Of a stretch of 64,000 nt of DNA, positions 33,636-42,434 are shown piece after piece. Below the pieces are notes generated by a model that was not told the DNA's origin, ran no database searches, and saw nothing but the letters and a program-made list of their open reading frames with translations. The translations under genes and the position numbers were made by a program. The DNA comes from Microbacterium sp. H1-D42. Its GTDB lineage: Bacteria > Actinomycetota > Actinomycetes > Actinomycetales > Microbacteriaceae. How positions within the stretch are numbered: the first letter of the stretch is position 1; each line of letters begins with the position of its first letter. The stretch lies in assembly GCF_022637555.1 (NCBI RefSeq), contig NZ_CP093342.1, forward strand, positions 558,001-622,000. The letters are read 5' to 3'.

Positions 33636-34636
33636 GCCGAGGTCGCCATATCGGCGGCGGTGATCGGATGCTGGGGCGCGGCCCCCGCGGTGTACGCCGC
33701 CAGCTCGTCCAGGGCCGAGTCCGCGAGACGGCGCAGCTCGGTGCCGAGAGAGCCGGCGATGTGCGGGGTGATCGCGACGTTCGGCAACCGGTGCAGCTCG
33801 GAGTCGGCCGGCAGCGGTTCGGGGTCGGTGACGTCGAGCACGGCGTCCAGGCGTCCGGTGCGGCATTCCACCAGCAGCGCGTCGTGGTCGAGGATGCGCC
33901 CGCGCGCGGTGTTGATCACGGTCGCGCCGTCGGGCAGCGCGGCGAGCTGCGCTGCCCCGATCATGTGGTGCGTTGAGGGCAGGTCGGGGGCGTGCAGCGA
34001 GAGCACGTCGACCTGCGGAAGCAGATCGTCGAGGGGCACGAGCTCTGCGCCGGCAGCAGCCACGGCCGCCGCTTCAGCGAACGGGTCGGCGACCAGGACC
34101 CGCACATCCAGCGCCCGAAGCATCTCCGCCACCCGCCTGCCGATGCGCGAGAAGCCGACCAGGCCGATCGTGCGGTCGACGTTGCCGATGTTCGTGTAGT
34201 CGAGCAGGCCGAGCTGGGCGCGCTTCTCGACCGGCGTGCGCAGGTGCACGAATGCGCGCTTGCCGGCGAGCACGATCGCCGCGAACGTGAACTCCGCGAC
34301 CGGCACGGCGTTGGCATCCGCGGCGGAGGTGATCAGGATGCCTCGGTCCCAGAACGCGTCCGTGACGATCTCGCGCACGCTGCCGGCGGCGTGGAAGACG
34401 GCGCGCAGCTTCGGCAGACGGGCCAGGCGTCGGGCATCCAGCGTCGGCGCGCCCCATGAGGTGATGAGCACTTCGATGTCGCCCAGCTCCGCATCCGAGA
34501 TCGCGTCGATGTCGACGGGGACGGCGGATGCCAGGTCGCTGAACTCTGCCAGCCGGGTCAGACGGCTGTCGTCGAACACGGTCTGTGCGGCATCCGCCGA
34601 CATGGCGAGCAGGGCGCGAGGGCGCGGAGCAGTCAT
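33632..34636 (-). CDS. D-isomer-specific 2-hydroxyacid dehydrogenase
   Basis: A 334-residue dehydrogenase. The NAD fold contains VGFSRIGRRVAEMLRAL (a GxGxxG variant in which the first Gly pairs with FSRIG), then the active-site Arg in NTARGRILD, the acid in DVTDPEPLP and the His in TPHIAGSLG. It reduces a 2-keto acid or oxidises a 2-hydroxy acid. It resembles the second such enzyme at 46998-48029 in the segment SVREIVTDAFWDRGILIT, so the two are probably paralogues. It is followed by the coupled DUF2264 gene. Confidence 0.88.
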   Translation of the reverse strand: MTAPRPRALLAMSADAAQTVFDDSRLTRLAEFSDLASAVPVDIDAISDAELGDIEVLITSWGAPTLDARRLARLPKLRAVFHAAGSVREIVTDAFWDRGILITSAADANAVPVAEFTFAAIVLAGKRAFVHLRTPVEKRAQLGLLDYTNIGNVDRTIGLVGFSRIGRRVAEMLRALDVRVLVADPFAEAAAVAAAGAELVPLDDLLPQVDVLSLHAPDLPSTHHMIGAAQLAALPDGATVINTARGRILDHDALLVECRTGRLDAVLDVTDPEPLPADSELHRLPNVAITPHIAGSLGTELRRLADSALDELAAYTAGAAPQHPITAADMATSA

Positions 34637-34730
34637 GGAGTCTCCTGAGATCGGGCGGCGCTGTCAACGATAGATCCTGGCGAACGGGCAACGGGCAACG
34701 GGCATCCGTGAACTGGTTGACGCTCGGCAA

Positions 34731-34776
34731 TAGTTGCCAAAGTGCAACTACTCGTGTATGGTTGACGTCTGTCAAC
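34731..34776 (+). promoter_or_regulatory. Promoter with two MarR-type operators
   Basis: TAGTTGC-CAAAGT-GCAACTA at 34731-34750 and GTTGAC-GTCT-GTCAAC at 34761-34776 are perfect inverted repeats. A promoter, TTGCCA (34734-34739), 17 bp, TATGGT (34757-34762), lies between and across them. Binding at either repeat would block the promoter of the exporter operon, which also encodes a MarR regulator. Confidence 0.7.
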
Positions 34777-34799
34777 TTTCTATCGGGAGCATCCGCCTT

Positions 34800-36536
34800 T
34801 TGAACGCCACTAAATCCACCACCTCCGAGACCGCGAGCTCGCCCCGTGAGATCTTCACCGCGATTTCCGGCCTCGTCGTCGGCATGTTCGTCGCGGTGCT
34901 CTCCGGCACCGTCGTCTCGACATCGCTGCCGGTCATCATCGCCGACCTCGGCGGCACGCAGTCGCAGTACACCTGGGTGATCACGGCCAGCCTCCTGGCC
35001 ACGGCAGTCTCCACCCCGATCTGGGGCAAGCTCGCCGACCTCGTCGACCGCAAGATCCTCGTCCAGCTCTCGCTGATCCTCTTCACTGTCGGAACCGTGA
35101 TCGCGGGATTCTCGACCGACACCAACATGCTCATCGCCGTCCGCGTCGTGCAGGGCATCGGCGTCGGCGGTCTGATGTCGCTGGTGATGATCGCAGTGGC
35201 ACTGATCATCTCGCCGCGTGAGCGCGGCAAGTACATGGGTGTCGTCGGCGGCATCATGGCGTTCGCCACGATCGGTGGCCCGCTGCTCGGCGGCTTCATC
35301 ACCGATGTGTGGGGATGGCGTGCCAACTTCTTCGTCGGCGTGCCGTTCGCCATCATCGCGCTGATCCTGCTGCAGTTCACCCTGCACCTCCCCAAGCCGC
35401 AGACCGCGAAGGTCTCGATCGACTACTTCGGCATCGTGCTGCTCGCCGTCGGCGTCTCGACCCTGCTGATCTGGGTCTCGATGGGCGGCAGCCAGTTCGA
35501 TTGGGACTCGAGCACCAGCATCATCCTCGCCGCCATCGCTGCGGTCACGATCGCCGCGTTCATCACCGTCGAGTTCTTCGTCAAAGAGCCGATCGTGCCG
35601 ATGTCGCTGTTCCGTAACCGCACCTTCACGCTGTCGGTCGTGGCATCCATCGCCATCGGCGTTTCGATGTTCGCCACCTCGGTCTTCCTTGCTCAGTACT
35701 TCCAACTCGCGCGCGGCGCGACTCCCACCGAGTCGGGTCTGATGACGATCCCGATGATCGTCGGGCAGATGGGTGCGTCGATCATCATCGGTCAGCTCGT
35801 CAGCCGCTTCGGCAAGTGGAAGGGGTGGATGCTGACCGGCTCGATCCTGGCGCTGATCGGCGTCAGCCTGATGGCGACGCTGCGCTACGACACTCCGTTC
35901 GTGCTGGTCGCGGTGTACATGTTCGTCCTGGGCGCCGGGCTCGGCATGGTCATGCAGAACCTCACGCTGATCGTGCAGAACGACACGCCACCCCAGCAGC
36001 TGGGCGCGGCATCGTCGAACGTCAACTTCTTCCGCACGATCGCCGGCACCATCGGCGTCACGATCATGGGCTCGGTGATGGCGAGCAGCGTCGCGACCCA
36101 CGTCTCCGACGGTCTGAAGGGCTTCACACCGACGTCCGCCGACGAGGTCGAAGCGCTGGGGCACCTCGCCTCCGGCAACGTGCCGAACGTCGGTGAGCTT
36201 CCGCACGCCATCCGCACGGTCGTGGAATCCGCCTACGGTCTCGGCATCGCCGACGCCTTCATCATCGCCATCCCGCTCGCCGTCCTCGGTGTCTTCGCGA
36301 TCGCCTTCATCAGGAACAAGCCGCTGTCGACGAAGAACGCCGCCGAGCAGCTGCGCGAGCAGGCGGAGGAGTCCGTCATCGACGTCGGCGAGGCCGAGGT
36401 CGGTGCATCCATGAACACCACCGGTGCGATCCGGGTCGTCGGCGCGGATCAGACCTCGACGAATCGCGTGGCCGTGCTCGAGCGTGAGGACGCGGAGTCT
36501 TCGGCCGCGCCCGAGGACGAGGGCCGGGGACGCTGA
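34800..36536 (+). CDS. DHA2-family MFS multidrug exporter
   Basis: A transporter of about 578 residues with 14 predicted helices, the layout of the drug:H+ antiporter-2 family. The motif-A-like GKLADLVDRKILVQLSLILF after helix 2 and the motif-C-like segment GGIMAFATIGGPLLGGFITD are visible. It should export a hydrophobic drug or toxin using the proton gradient. The TTG at 34800 is preferred because the predicted transcript starts near 34769 and GGGAG precedes it; an in-frame ATG at 34758 would lie upstream of that transcription start. The acidic C-terminal tail is soluble. It is followed one base later by a MarR gene. Confidence 0.88.
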   Translation: MNATKSTTSETASSPREIFTAISGLVVGMFVAVLSGTVVSTSLPVIIADLGGTQSQYTWVITASLLATAVSTPIWGKLADLVDRKILVQLSLILFTVGTVIAGFSTDTNMLIAVRVVQGIGVGGLMSLVMIAVALIISPRERGKYMGVVGGIMAFATIGGPLLGGFITDVWGWRANFFVGVPFAIIALILLQFTLHLPKPQTAKVSIDYFGIVLLAVGVSTLLIWVSMGGSQFDWDSSTSIILAAIAAVTIAAFITVEFFVKEPIVPMSLFRNRTFTLSVVASIAIGVSMFATSVFLAQYFQLARGATPTESGLMTIPMIVGQMGASIIIGQLVSRFGKWKGWMLTGSILALIGVSLMATLRYDTPFVLVAVYMFVLGAGLGMVMQNLTLIVQNDTPPQQLGAASSNVNFFRTIAGTIGVTIMGSVMASSVATHVSDGLKGFTPTSADEVEALGHLASGNVPNVGELPHAIRTVVESAYGLGIADAFIIAIPLAVLGVFAIAFIRNKPLSTKNAAEQLREQAEESVIDVGEAEVGASMNTTGAIRVVGADQTSTNRVAVLEREDAESSAAPEDEGRGR

Positions 36537-36537
36537 G

Positions 36538-36990
36538 ATGACGGTCCGTGCCGTGGTGCCCGTCGACTCCGACGAGGCGGTCGCTGAGTTCCAGGGGCAG
36601 CTGCACCTGGTCTTCGCGAGGGCCCGCACGGTGTGGAAGGAGTCCGCGGCGCGCGTCCACGGCGAACTGTCGCCGGCGGGGTACAAGCTGCTGACATTCA
36701 TCGCCCGAGCGGGGAGCGCCAGCGCCCACCAGCTCGCCGAGGCGTTCGAGATGGATAAGTCGGTCGTGAGCAGGCAGGTGCGGATGCTGGAGGAGCTCGG
36801 TCTCGTGCAGTCGCGCCCGGACGAGAGCGATGGTCGTCTGCGGGTGCTCGAGGCGACACCGGATGCCGTCGCGGCGCTCGCAGCAGTGCGGGCGGACCAC
36901 TCGGCGTGGCTGCGGTCTGCGCTCGTGCAGCTGACACCCGAAGAGCTGCGGGCCGCGTCGAAGGTGTTCAACGCGCTCGCAGAGGCGTGA
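36538..36990 (+). CDS. MarR family regulator 1
   Basis: A 150-residue MarR protein. The winged helix spans GYKLLTFIARAGSASAHQLAEAFEMDKSVVSRQVRMLEELGLVQ and the wing SRPDESDGRLRVLEATPDA. It is the second gene of the exporter operon, separated from it by one base, and is the prime candidate to bind the two repeats in that promoter. It is similar in layout to the MarR protein encoded directly after it, probably from an old duplication. Confidence 0.9.
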   Translation: MTVRAVVPVDSDEAVAEFQGQLHLVFARARTVWKESAARVHGELSPAGYKLLTFIARAGSASAHQLAEAFEMDKSVVSRQVRMLEELGLVQSRPDESDGRLRVLEATPDAVAALAAVRADHSAWLRSALVQLTPEELRAASKVFNALAEA

Positions 36991-37020
36991 TGCGGCACCG
37001 GCCGCAAGGTCTCGGCGCCG

Positions 37021-37033
37021 TACACTGGCGAAC
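37021..37033 (+). promoter_or_regulatory. -10 box giving a leaderless marR mRNA
   Basis: TACACT at 37021-37026 lies seven bases before the ATG at 37034, with no ribosome site. The second marR gene therefore seems to have its own promoter and a leaderless transcript, separate from the exporter operon. Confidence 0.6.
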
Positions 37034-37504
37034 ATGAGCGACCCGTCCGACCACCCTGCTGACGCCACTCTCGCAGGGGACGCTCTCGATCAGGCGGTCA
37101 CCCGCGTCGAGCATGAGCTGGGTCGGCTCTTCGCACGGATCAGGGTCGGCTGGCGCGAGGCGGCGGCCACCGTGCATCCCGACCTTCAGCCGCTCGGGTA
37201 CCAGGTGCTGACCTCTATCGCGAGTGGCAAGGCGAACTCGGCCGGTGCGATCATCGAGCGGCTGCAGACCGACAAGTCGGCGGTCAGCCGGCATGTGCGC
37301 CAGCTGGAGCAGCTCGGCCTCGTCGACAGCGTCCGCGACCCCGACGACCGTCGTGCCAGACGGCTGGTCGCCACCGACCTCGCGCAGGAGCGCGTGGCGA
37401 TCGCGCGTGCACAGTACGAGGGCCGGATCGGCGACCGCCTGCGCACCTGGTCGGCCGCCGATCTCGAGCACTTCGCAGACCTGCTGGATGCTCTCGGGCG
37501 CTGA
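37034..37504 (+). CDS. MarR family regulator 2
   Basis: A 156-residue MarR protein with the winged helix GYQVLTSIASGKANSAGAIIERLQTDKSAVSRHVRQLEQLGLVDSVRDPDDRRARRL. It follows the first marR gene after 43 bases but has its own -10 box and no ribosome site. It may regulate the same exporter or unlinked genes. Convergent with the propeller gene downstream. Confidence 0.9.
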   Translation: MSDPSDHPADATLAGDALDQAVTRVEHELGRLFARIRVGWREAAATVHPDLQPLGYQVLTSIASGKANSAGAIIERLQTDKSAVSRHVRQLEQLGLVDSVRDPDDRRARRLVATDLAQERVAIARAQYEGRIGDRLRTWSAADLEHFADLLDALGR

Positions 37505-37521
37505 GAAGAGCCCTCAGCTTG

Positions 37522-39822
37522 TCACGAGCACACCGGTGATTCGTAGCTGGTGGTGCTGCGGCTGGTGAGGGTCGCGCCGGCGACCGTGGCCGTGGCCTCC
37601 ACGACGACGGCTCCTGCGGTCGAGGAGGGTCGGTGCAGGTTGAACGGACGCGTGCTGCTCTGGCCGGGGGCGAGATCGCGGATCGTCTTGGTTCCCCGGT
37701 CGGTCGTGATGACGACGTCGACGGGGACGGACTCCGTGTTGCGCACCGTCACCGAGATCTTGACGTTCCTGCCCGCACAGCGCGTCGCGACGGTCGTCTC
37801 GATCGCCGGATAGGCGGGCACGGTGATGCGGACGAGCTCGCGATCGCGCATCGTGTAGATGTCGCCCTTCTCGTCCACGTCCATCTTGGTGTGACCACCG
37901 TAGAACGCGCCGTTGAGCTCGGGGACGACGACCGTCGGCTCGAACGTCACTGGATCGAACCGGTACAGCGTCGTGCTCGACACGCCGTGGACGCGTCCGC
38001 CGCTGACGGCGAGTGAGGAGCGGTTGGTGCCGAGCTCGCGGATGTCCGCCGTGTGCACGATCTCGCGCTTGACGACATCGATCACACAGAATCTGCCCTT
38101 GTTGACGCTGACGTAGAGCAGGTCACCCAGGAAGGCCAGAGAGCTGACACCCCCCGGCAGCTGAGGGTCGATCCGCCAGAGCTCCTTGCCGCTCATCAGG
38201 TCGAACGCGACGACTTCACCGCGCGGGCCCTCGGATTGGGCGTTGTCGCCGCCGAGATAGGCGATGCCGTCCCGGGTCTCGACCCAGCGGATGAGCTGTC
38301 GACTGTCGATGGGGTTGATGTGCACCGTCATGTCGTCGGTGGCAGGGTCGTACGCGCCGACGGCGCCGCCCCCGTCGATGTCCGACTGGGTGGAGATGAT
38401 CACCCGCTTGTTGACGTCATCCCATCCGACGAATACGGGACGGTTCTGTGAAGCAGGCAGTGGTGCGAGCTGTGCGGGGAGCCGGCCCGTCGCAGGGTCG
38501 TAGCCGAACAGACCGAGACCGGCGTACTGGCCCATGTACAGCCTGCCGTCGACGACCTCGCCGTGCTTCGTCTCGCCCGCGGCGATCAGGTTGAGCACCG
38601 TGTGATCGTCGAGCGAGTGGCGCGCCAGTGATCCGGTGCCGGCGACGTACGCGTACCCGCCGCCCGCTGTCACACTCATCGCCAGCTGTGGCTCTGCGGG
38701 AGCGCCGGCGTCGATGAGCCCGGTCAGCTCCGCCGTGCGACCGGCGACGTCCACGTGCGCGACGAAGCCGTACGCCGAGACGACGTGCAGTCGTCCGTCG
38801 AGCCATCCCATGCCCCAGACCTCGCCGAAGTCGACGCCTTCGATCTCGAGCGACGTCATCTCGAGCGTGTCGAGGGAGACGATGCGCACATCGTTCGCTC
38901 CAGCGGAGAAGTACAGGTCTCCGTCGTGCACGAACGGTGCGCGCGTGGTCACCGCGGCCGTCTCGAGCACGCGGTACGAAGTCGGATCGACGGTGGAGAT
39001 GACCGCGAGCTTGCTCGGCACCGAGCCGCCGTACGTGCCGACGACCAGCTTGTCGTCGTGGAGGGCCAGCGAGCGCACCGTCTCGTCATCGGCCAACTCG
39101 GGCGGGAGGATCTGGCGCATCTCACCGGTGGCGCGGTCGTAGGCGGCCAGGACGGCGTTGCTGGTGGTCTCGCTGCCGTTGAGCACGGTGCCGGAGCCGA
39201 TGTAGACGGTCTCGTCGGTCGCCAGAACGGTGCGGATGCCGGTGGCCGTCGCCTCTGGTGTGCCGATCGAGGTGATCTGTCCATCTGCCGGGCTGTACTG
39301 CCACACCGTCGGGGGAGCCTCCTTGCCGCCGAAGTAGGCGAACCCGTCCGGGGCGACGCTCATGTTCCAGATCGTGACGTCCGCTGCGCGGCCGAGTGGC
39401 TCGGCGGGAAGGGATCGGTCCGTGAGGTCCCACCGGTACACCGTGTCCTGGTCGCCCGCAGGACTCTCGATCGCGAAGTACAGCCACTTGCCGTCCGCCG
39501 ACCCGTCCATGCCCTGGATCGAGCGTCCGTTGGGGATCGCCGCGGTCGCGATGATGCGCCTTGTCGGGATGTGGAAGGCGGCGACGTAGGTCGGCTCGAT
39601 GTTGCGCGAGCCGATGTAGATCGTGTCTCCGACCTGCACCGCGCTCTTCGAGCCGAACTGCACGACACCGGCGCCGAGGCTCTCGACGGCCGGGCCGAAC
39701 GCGCTGTGCGAGACCGAGGCGGATGCGGCCTCGGTCATGCCGACTCCGCAGACGACGGCGACCGCTCCGATGGAGCCCAGTTGGAGGACGCGACGGCGGG
39801 TCAGTGTGAGGTTCTCATTCAC
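37522..39822 (-). CDS. Tat-exported beta-propeller protein
   Basis: A 766-residue secreted protein. Residues 1-35 carry a twin-arginine signal (LTRRRVLQLGSIGAVAVVCG, cleavage near ASAS). The body is a series of about 12 or more propeller-like repeats resembling PQQ/YVTN blades (VYIGSGTVLNG, LYFSAGANDVRIVSLDTLEM, AYVAGTGSLARHSLD), and the last 100 residues form an Ig-like domain ending in SYESPVCS. No catalytic motif is seen. The GTG at 39822 has GAAGGAG eight bases upstream. It is divergent from the fucosidase, and a palindrome shared with the ROK locus lies in its leader. A glycan-binding or lyase role is possible but unproven. Confidence 0.82.
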   Translation of the reverse strand: MNENLTLTRRRVLQLGSIGAVAVVCGVGMTEAASASVSHSAFGPAVESLGAGVVQFGSKSAVQVGDTIYIGSRNIEPTYVAAFHIPTRRIIATAAIPNGRSIQGMDGSADGKWLYFAIESPAGDQDTVYRWDLTDRSLPAEPLGRAADVTIWNMSVAPDGFAYFGGKEAPPTVWQYSPADGQITSIGTPEATATGIRTVLATDETVYIGSGTVLNGSETTSNAVLAAYDRATGEMRQILPPELADDETVRSLALHDDKLVVGTYGGSVPSKLAVISTVDPTSYRVLETAAVTTRAPFVHDGDLYFSAGANDVRIVSLDTLEMTSLEIEGVDFGEVWGMGWLDGRLHVVSAYGFVAHVDVAGRTAELTGLIDAGAPAEPQLAMSVTAGGGYAYVAGTGSLARHSLDDHTVLNLIAAGETKHGEVVDGRLYMGQYAGLGLFGYDPATGRLPAQLAPLPASQNRPVFVGWDDVNKRVIISTQSDIDGGGAVGAYDPATDDMTVHINPIDSRQLIRWVETRDGIAYLGGDNAQSEGPRGEVVAFDLMSGKELWRIDPQLPGGVSSLAFLGDLLYVSVNKGRFCVIDVVKREIVHTADIRELGTNRSSLAVSGGRVHGVSSTTLYRFDPVTFEPTVVVPELNGAFYGGHTKMDVDEKGDIYTMRDRELVRITVPAYPAIETTVATRCAGRNVKISVTVRNTESVPVDVVITTDRGTKTIRDLAPGQSSTRPFNLHRPSSTAGAVVVEATATVAGATLTSRSTTSYESPVCS

Positions 39823-39858
39823 GGGGTGATCTCCTTCGATCGGGCGGGAGTTCCGCAC

Positions 39859-39875
39859 TTTTATCAGTGACAAAA
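39859..39875. promoter_or_regulatory. Candidate ROK operator, site 1
   Basis: TTTTATCA-G-TGACAAAA differs by one arm base from the perfect palindrome at 48057-48073 beside the ROK gene. It sits in the leader of the propeller gene, downstream of its predicted promoter, where a bound protein would act as a roadblock. Confidence 0.65.
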
Positions 39876-39891
39876 ATTAGCGATGGCAGTC

Positions 39892-39921
39892 ATGCTAACG
39901 ACCGTGACAGAGTTATTTCAA
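39892..39921 (-). promoter_or_regulatory. Promoter of the propeller gene
   Basis: On the minus strand TTGAAA (39921-39916) and TAGCAT (39897-39892) are separated by 18 bases. Transcription would begin near 39885 and pass through the ROK-type palindrome. Confidence 0.5.
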
Positions 39922-39924
39922 TGA

Positions 39925-39953
39925 TTGACTTAACTGCGGTCGGCCCATATGGT
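39925..39953 (+). promoter_or_regulatory. Promoter of the fucosidase gene
   Basis: TTGACT at 39925-39930 and TATGGT at 39948-39953 with a 17-bp spacer, pointing to the GH29 gene whose ATG is 46 bases further on. Its -35 box lies a few bases from that of the divergent propeller promoter. Confidence 0.6.
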
Positions 39954-39998
39954 CGGGCGTAGCCGACTGGCTGCTGCAGAGGCACGAGGAGTTCATGC

Positions 39999-41540
39999 AT
40001 GCCTGATCTGACGTGGGTGCCGCCCCGTATCCGCCCATCGAGCGAAGACGACGCCGCCGAGGTTCGCGAGGTCGAACGGATCATCGCGCAGGGCCCGTTC
40101 TCGGACACCTGGGAATCGCTCGAAGCGTACGAGCCGCCGACCTGGTACATCGATGCCAAGTTCGGGATCTTCGTCCACTGGGGTGCGGCGTCCGTCCCGG
40201 CGACTATGAGCGAGTGGTACCCGCGTCTGATGTACCGCCGGGGCAGCGAGGAGCACCTTCTGCACCGGGAGCACCATGGATCGCTGGCAGAGCACGGTTA
40301 CAAGGACTTCCTGCCGAGATTCACGATGGCCGACTATGACGCGCCGCAGATGGCGGCGCTCTTCCGGCAGGCCGGCGCCCGATTCGTCGTTCCGGTCGCC
40401 GAGCACCACGACGGCTTCACGATGTACGACGAGCCGCGCACGCGTTGGCGGGCACCGCTCGTCGGTCCCCGTCGTGATGCCTTCGGTGAACTCGCGCAGG
40501 CCACCCGTGAACTCGGCATGATAGCCGGCGCCTCCTCGCACCGTGCGGAGAACTGGTGGTTCTTCAATGGCGGCAGAGTCGGCGAGACCGATGTGCAGGA
40601 GCCTGAGTGGAGTGACCTGTACGGCCCGGCCGCTCGCGAGGAGGTCAGCCCGGACGAGGATTTCCTCCAGGACTGGCTGCTGCGCACCGTGCACATCATC
40701 GATCGCTATCGCCCGCAGATGCTGTGGTTCGACTTCTACATCGAGGCACCCGGCTTCGAGCCTTACCTCCGCAAGGTCGCGGCGTACTACTACAACCGCG
40801 CGGCCGAGTGGGGGCGGGGCGTCGTGCTGTTCTACAAGAACGAGGCGTTCCGCCCAGGGACGGCCGTCTTCGACGTCGAACGCGGAGCATCCGCCGGCAT
40901 CCGCCCAGAGATCTGGCAGAACGAGACCGCGGTGTCACGCAACGCGTGGGGCCACATCGACACCCACGACTACAAGACGCAGCGCGAGATCGTGAGCGAG
41001 CTCGTCGACGTCATCTCGAAGAACGGATGCCTGCTGCTGAACGTCGGGCCCAAGGCTGACGGAACTCTGCCGAGCGAAGAGGCGGAGCTGCTGAGAGGCG
41101 TCGGTCGCTGGCTCGACGTCAACGGCGAGGGCGTCTACGGAACCCGGCCATGGCGGGTGTTCGGTGAGGGGCCCACGGCATCCCGTGCAGGGGCGATGAT
41201 CGATGCGGCGCCGTTCGAGCTCGCGCACGGCGACTTCCGCTTCACCTGGCGAACCAATGCCGATGTCGACTACCTCTACGTGCTCGCGGTGACTGCCGAG
41301 TCGCGTGATGTCGTGGTGCGAAGCTTGGCGTCCGAGCTGAATCTCCTCGAAGGAGAGGTGGAGTCGGTCGTGCTGCTCGGCGATCTCGAGCCGCTCGTCT
41401 GGCGGCGCGATGGCGACGCCCTGCGGGTGCACCTTCCCGATTCCGTCGATCTGCAGGATGGCTTCGGGCTCAGAGTGGCGGTGCAGCGCCCGCCTCGCAT
41501 CGAGCGACGCGACTTCCTGCACAACGGCACCGCTCCCTGA
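39999..41540 (+). CDS. Alpha-L-fucosidase, GH29
   Basis: A 513-residue GH29 enzyme. The opening WYIDAKFGIFVHWGAASVPATMSEWYPRLM, then YDAPQMAALFRQAGARFVVPVAEHHDGFTMYD, are classic GH29 barrel segments; the nucleophile Asp is at about 245 in QMLWFDFYIE; GCLLLNVGPKADGTLP closes the barrel. A beta-sandwich follows. It should release alpha-linked L-fucose. No signal peptide is present, so it acts on imported oligosaccharides. A ribosome site GAGGAG precedes the ATG. It is divergent from the propeller gene and convergent with the sugar import operon. Confidence 0.92.
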   Translation: MPDLTWVPPRIRPSSEDDAAEVREVERIIAQGPFSDTWESLEAYEPPTWYIDAKFGIFVHWGAASVPATMSEWYPRLMYRRGSEEHLLHREHHGSLAEHGYKDFLPRFTMADYDAPQMAALFRQAGARFVVPVAEHHDGFTMYDEPRTRWRAPLVGPRRDAFGELAQATRELGMIAGASSHRAENWWFFNGGRVGETDVQEPEWSDLYGPAAREEVSPDEDFLQDWLLRTVHIIDRYRPQMLWFDFYIEAPGFEPYLRKVAAYYYNRAAEWGRGVVLFYKNEAFRPGTAVFDVERGASAGIRPEIWQNETAVSRNAWGHIDTHDYKTQREIVSELVDVISKNGCLLLNVGPKADGTLPSEEAELLRGVGRWLDVNGEGVYGTRPWRVFGEGPTASRAGAMIDAAPFELAHGDFRFTWRTNADVDYLYVLAVTAESRDVVVRSLASELNLLEGEVESVVLLGDLEPLVWRRDGDALRVHLPDSVDLQDGFGLRVAVQRPPRIERRDFLHNGTAP

Positions 41541-41561
41541 GCGGCGGTGTACCCGGAGCGG

Positions 41562-42434
41562 TCAGCGCAGCGACACGGGTGCGTCGTCGGCGAGTGCAGC
41601 AGTGCCTGCCGCGACGACCCGAGAGATCTCGCGGATCTCGGGCGCCGTGATGTTCGGCTCGCCTGAGCGGCACGACTCCACGACACTGTTGAGCAGGCCG
41701 ATCAGCATGTGCTCGTCGGCCTCGATCGCGAAATCGATCGTGCCGCCGTCGACCGTGCGTGCCGTGCCCCGTGTCCACGGCTCCCACTCGGCCGATCCGC
41801 CGATGGTCGCGGAGCGCCCATCGGGCCATTCCAACCTGAGGCGCTCTCCTGCCGGTTCCACGCGAGTGCATCCCGGGCCGAACACGGCGACGGCGAGATC
41901 AACGAGATGCACGCCATACCAGGCGAGCCCCGGATGCCCTGGCTGCGCCACCATCGGGCCGGTCAGCTCGAGGGTCTCGACCTCCGCTGCGCGCACGGGG
42001 GCGAACTCGGGCGTGAACCGTTTGGGCGAACCGCTGAGCACGAGGGTGTCGTGCTCAGCGGCGAGTCTCAGCAGGGCATCCGTCTCCTCCGGCGAAGCCG
42101 AGAACCGGGTGTCGACGTAGATCGGCAGGCCGAGAGGTGCGAGGCGACGGACGTGCTCGAAACGGGTGCGCGCATCGGAGGCGACCAGCAGCAGAGCATC
42201 GGATGCTGCCGCGACGGCCTCTGGCGTCTCGAGCAGCTGCACGCCCAGCTGCGGAAGCACCAGGGCATGATCCTCCGCACGCCGGCTGAGCGGGAAGTCG
42301 GTCACCGCGGGTGCTTGCCATGCGCTGACCACCCGCCCGCCCTCGACGCGACCGTCGCGGAACACGCGGGTGAACTGCGGAGCGTGCGACGAGTCGATGC
42401 CGATGAGTCCGAAGCGGAGCTGCCGTGTCGTCAT
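41562..42434 (-). CDS. Gfo/Idh/MocA family oxidoreductase
   Basis: A 290-residue NAD(P)-dependent oxidoreductase-like protein. The N-terminal fold FGLIGIDSSHAPQFTRVFRDG lacks the full GxGxxG, which is common in this branch, and the usual EKP is replaced by YVDTRFSASPEET, so the normal catalytic Lys is missing. The second domain is the alpha/beta sandwich. It may be a non-canonical dehydrogenase or a binding protein acting on the imported sugar. Its ATG overlaps the permease stop by four bases; it is the last gene of the six-gene operon. Confidence 0.78.
   Translation of the reverse strand: MTTRQLRFGLIGIDSSHAPQFTRVFRDGRVEGGRVVSAWQAPAVTDFPLSRRAEDHALVLPQLGVQLLETPEAVAAASDALLLVASDARTRFEHVRRLAPLGLPIYVDTRFSASPEETDALLRLAAEHDTLVLSGSPKRFTPEFAPVRAAEVETLELTGPMVAQPGHPGLAWYGVHLVDLAVAVFGPGCTRVEPAGERLRLEWPDGRSATIGGSAEWEPWTRGTARTVDGGTIDFAIEADEHMLIGLLNSVVESCRSGEPNITAPEIREISRVVAAGTAALADDAPVSLR

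Noticed and set aside
34074-37025. A 983-codon open frame on the minus strand across the exporter and marR genes
   Set aside because: Its product is rich in Asp, Arg and His with no domain, and the opposite strand encodes well-supported proteins with promoters. Its length reflects base composition.
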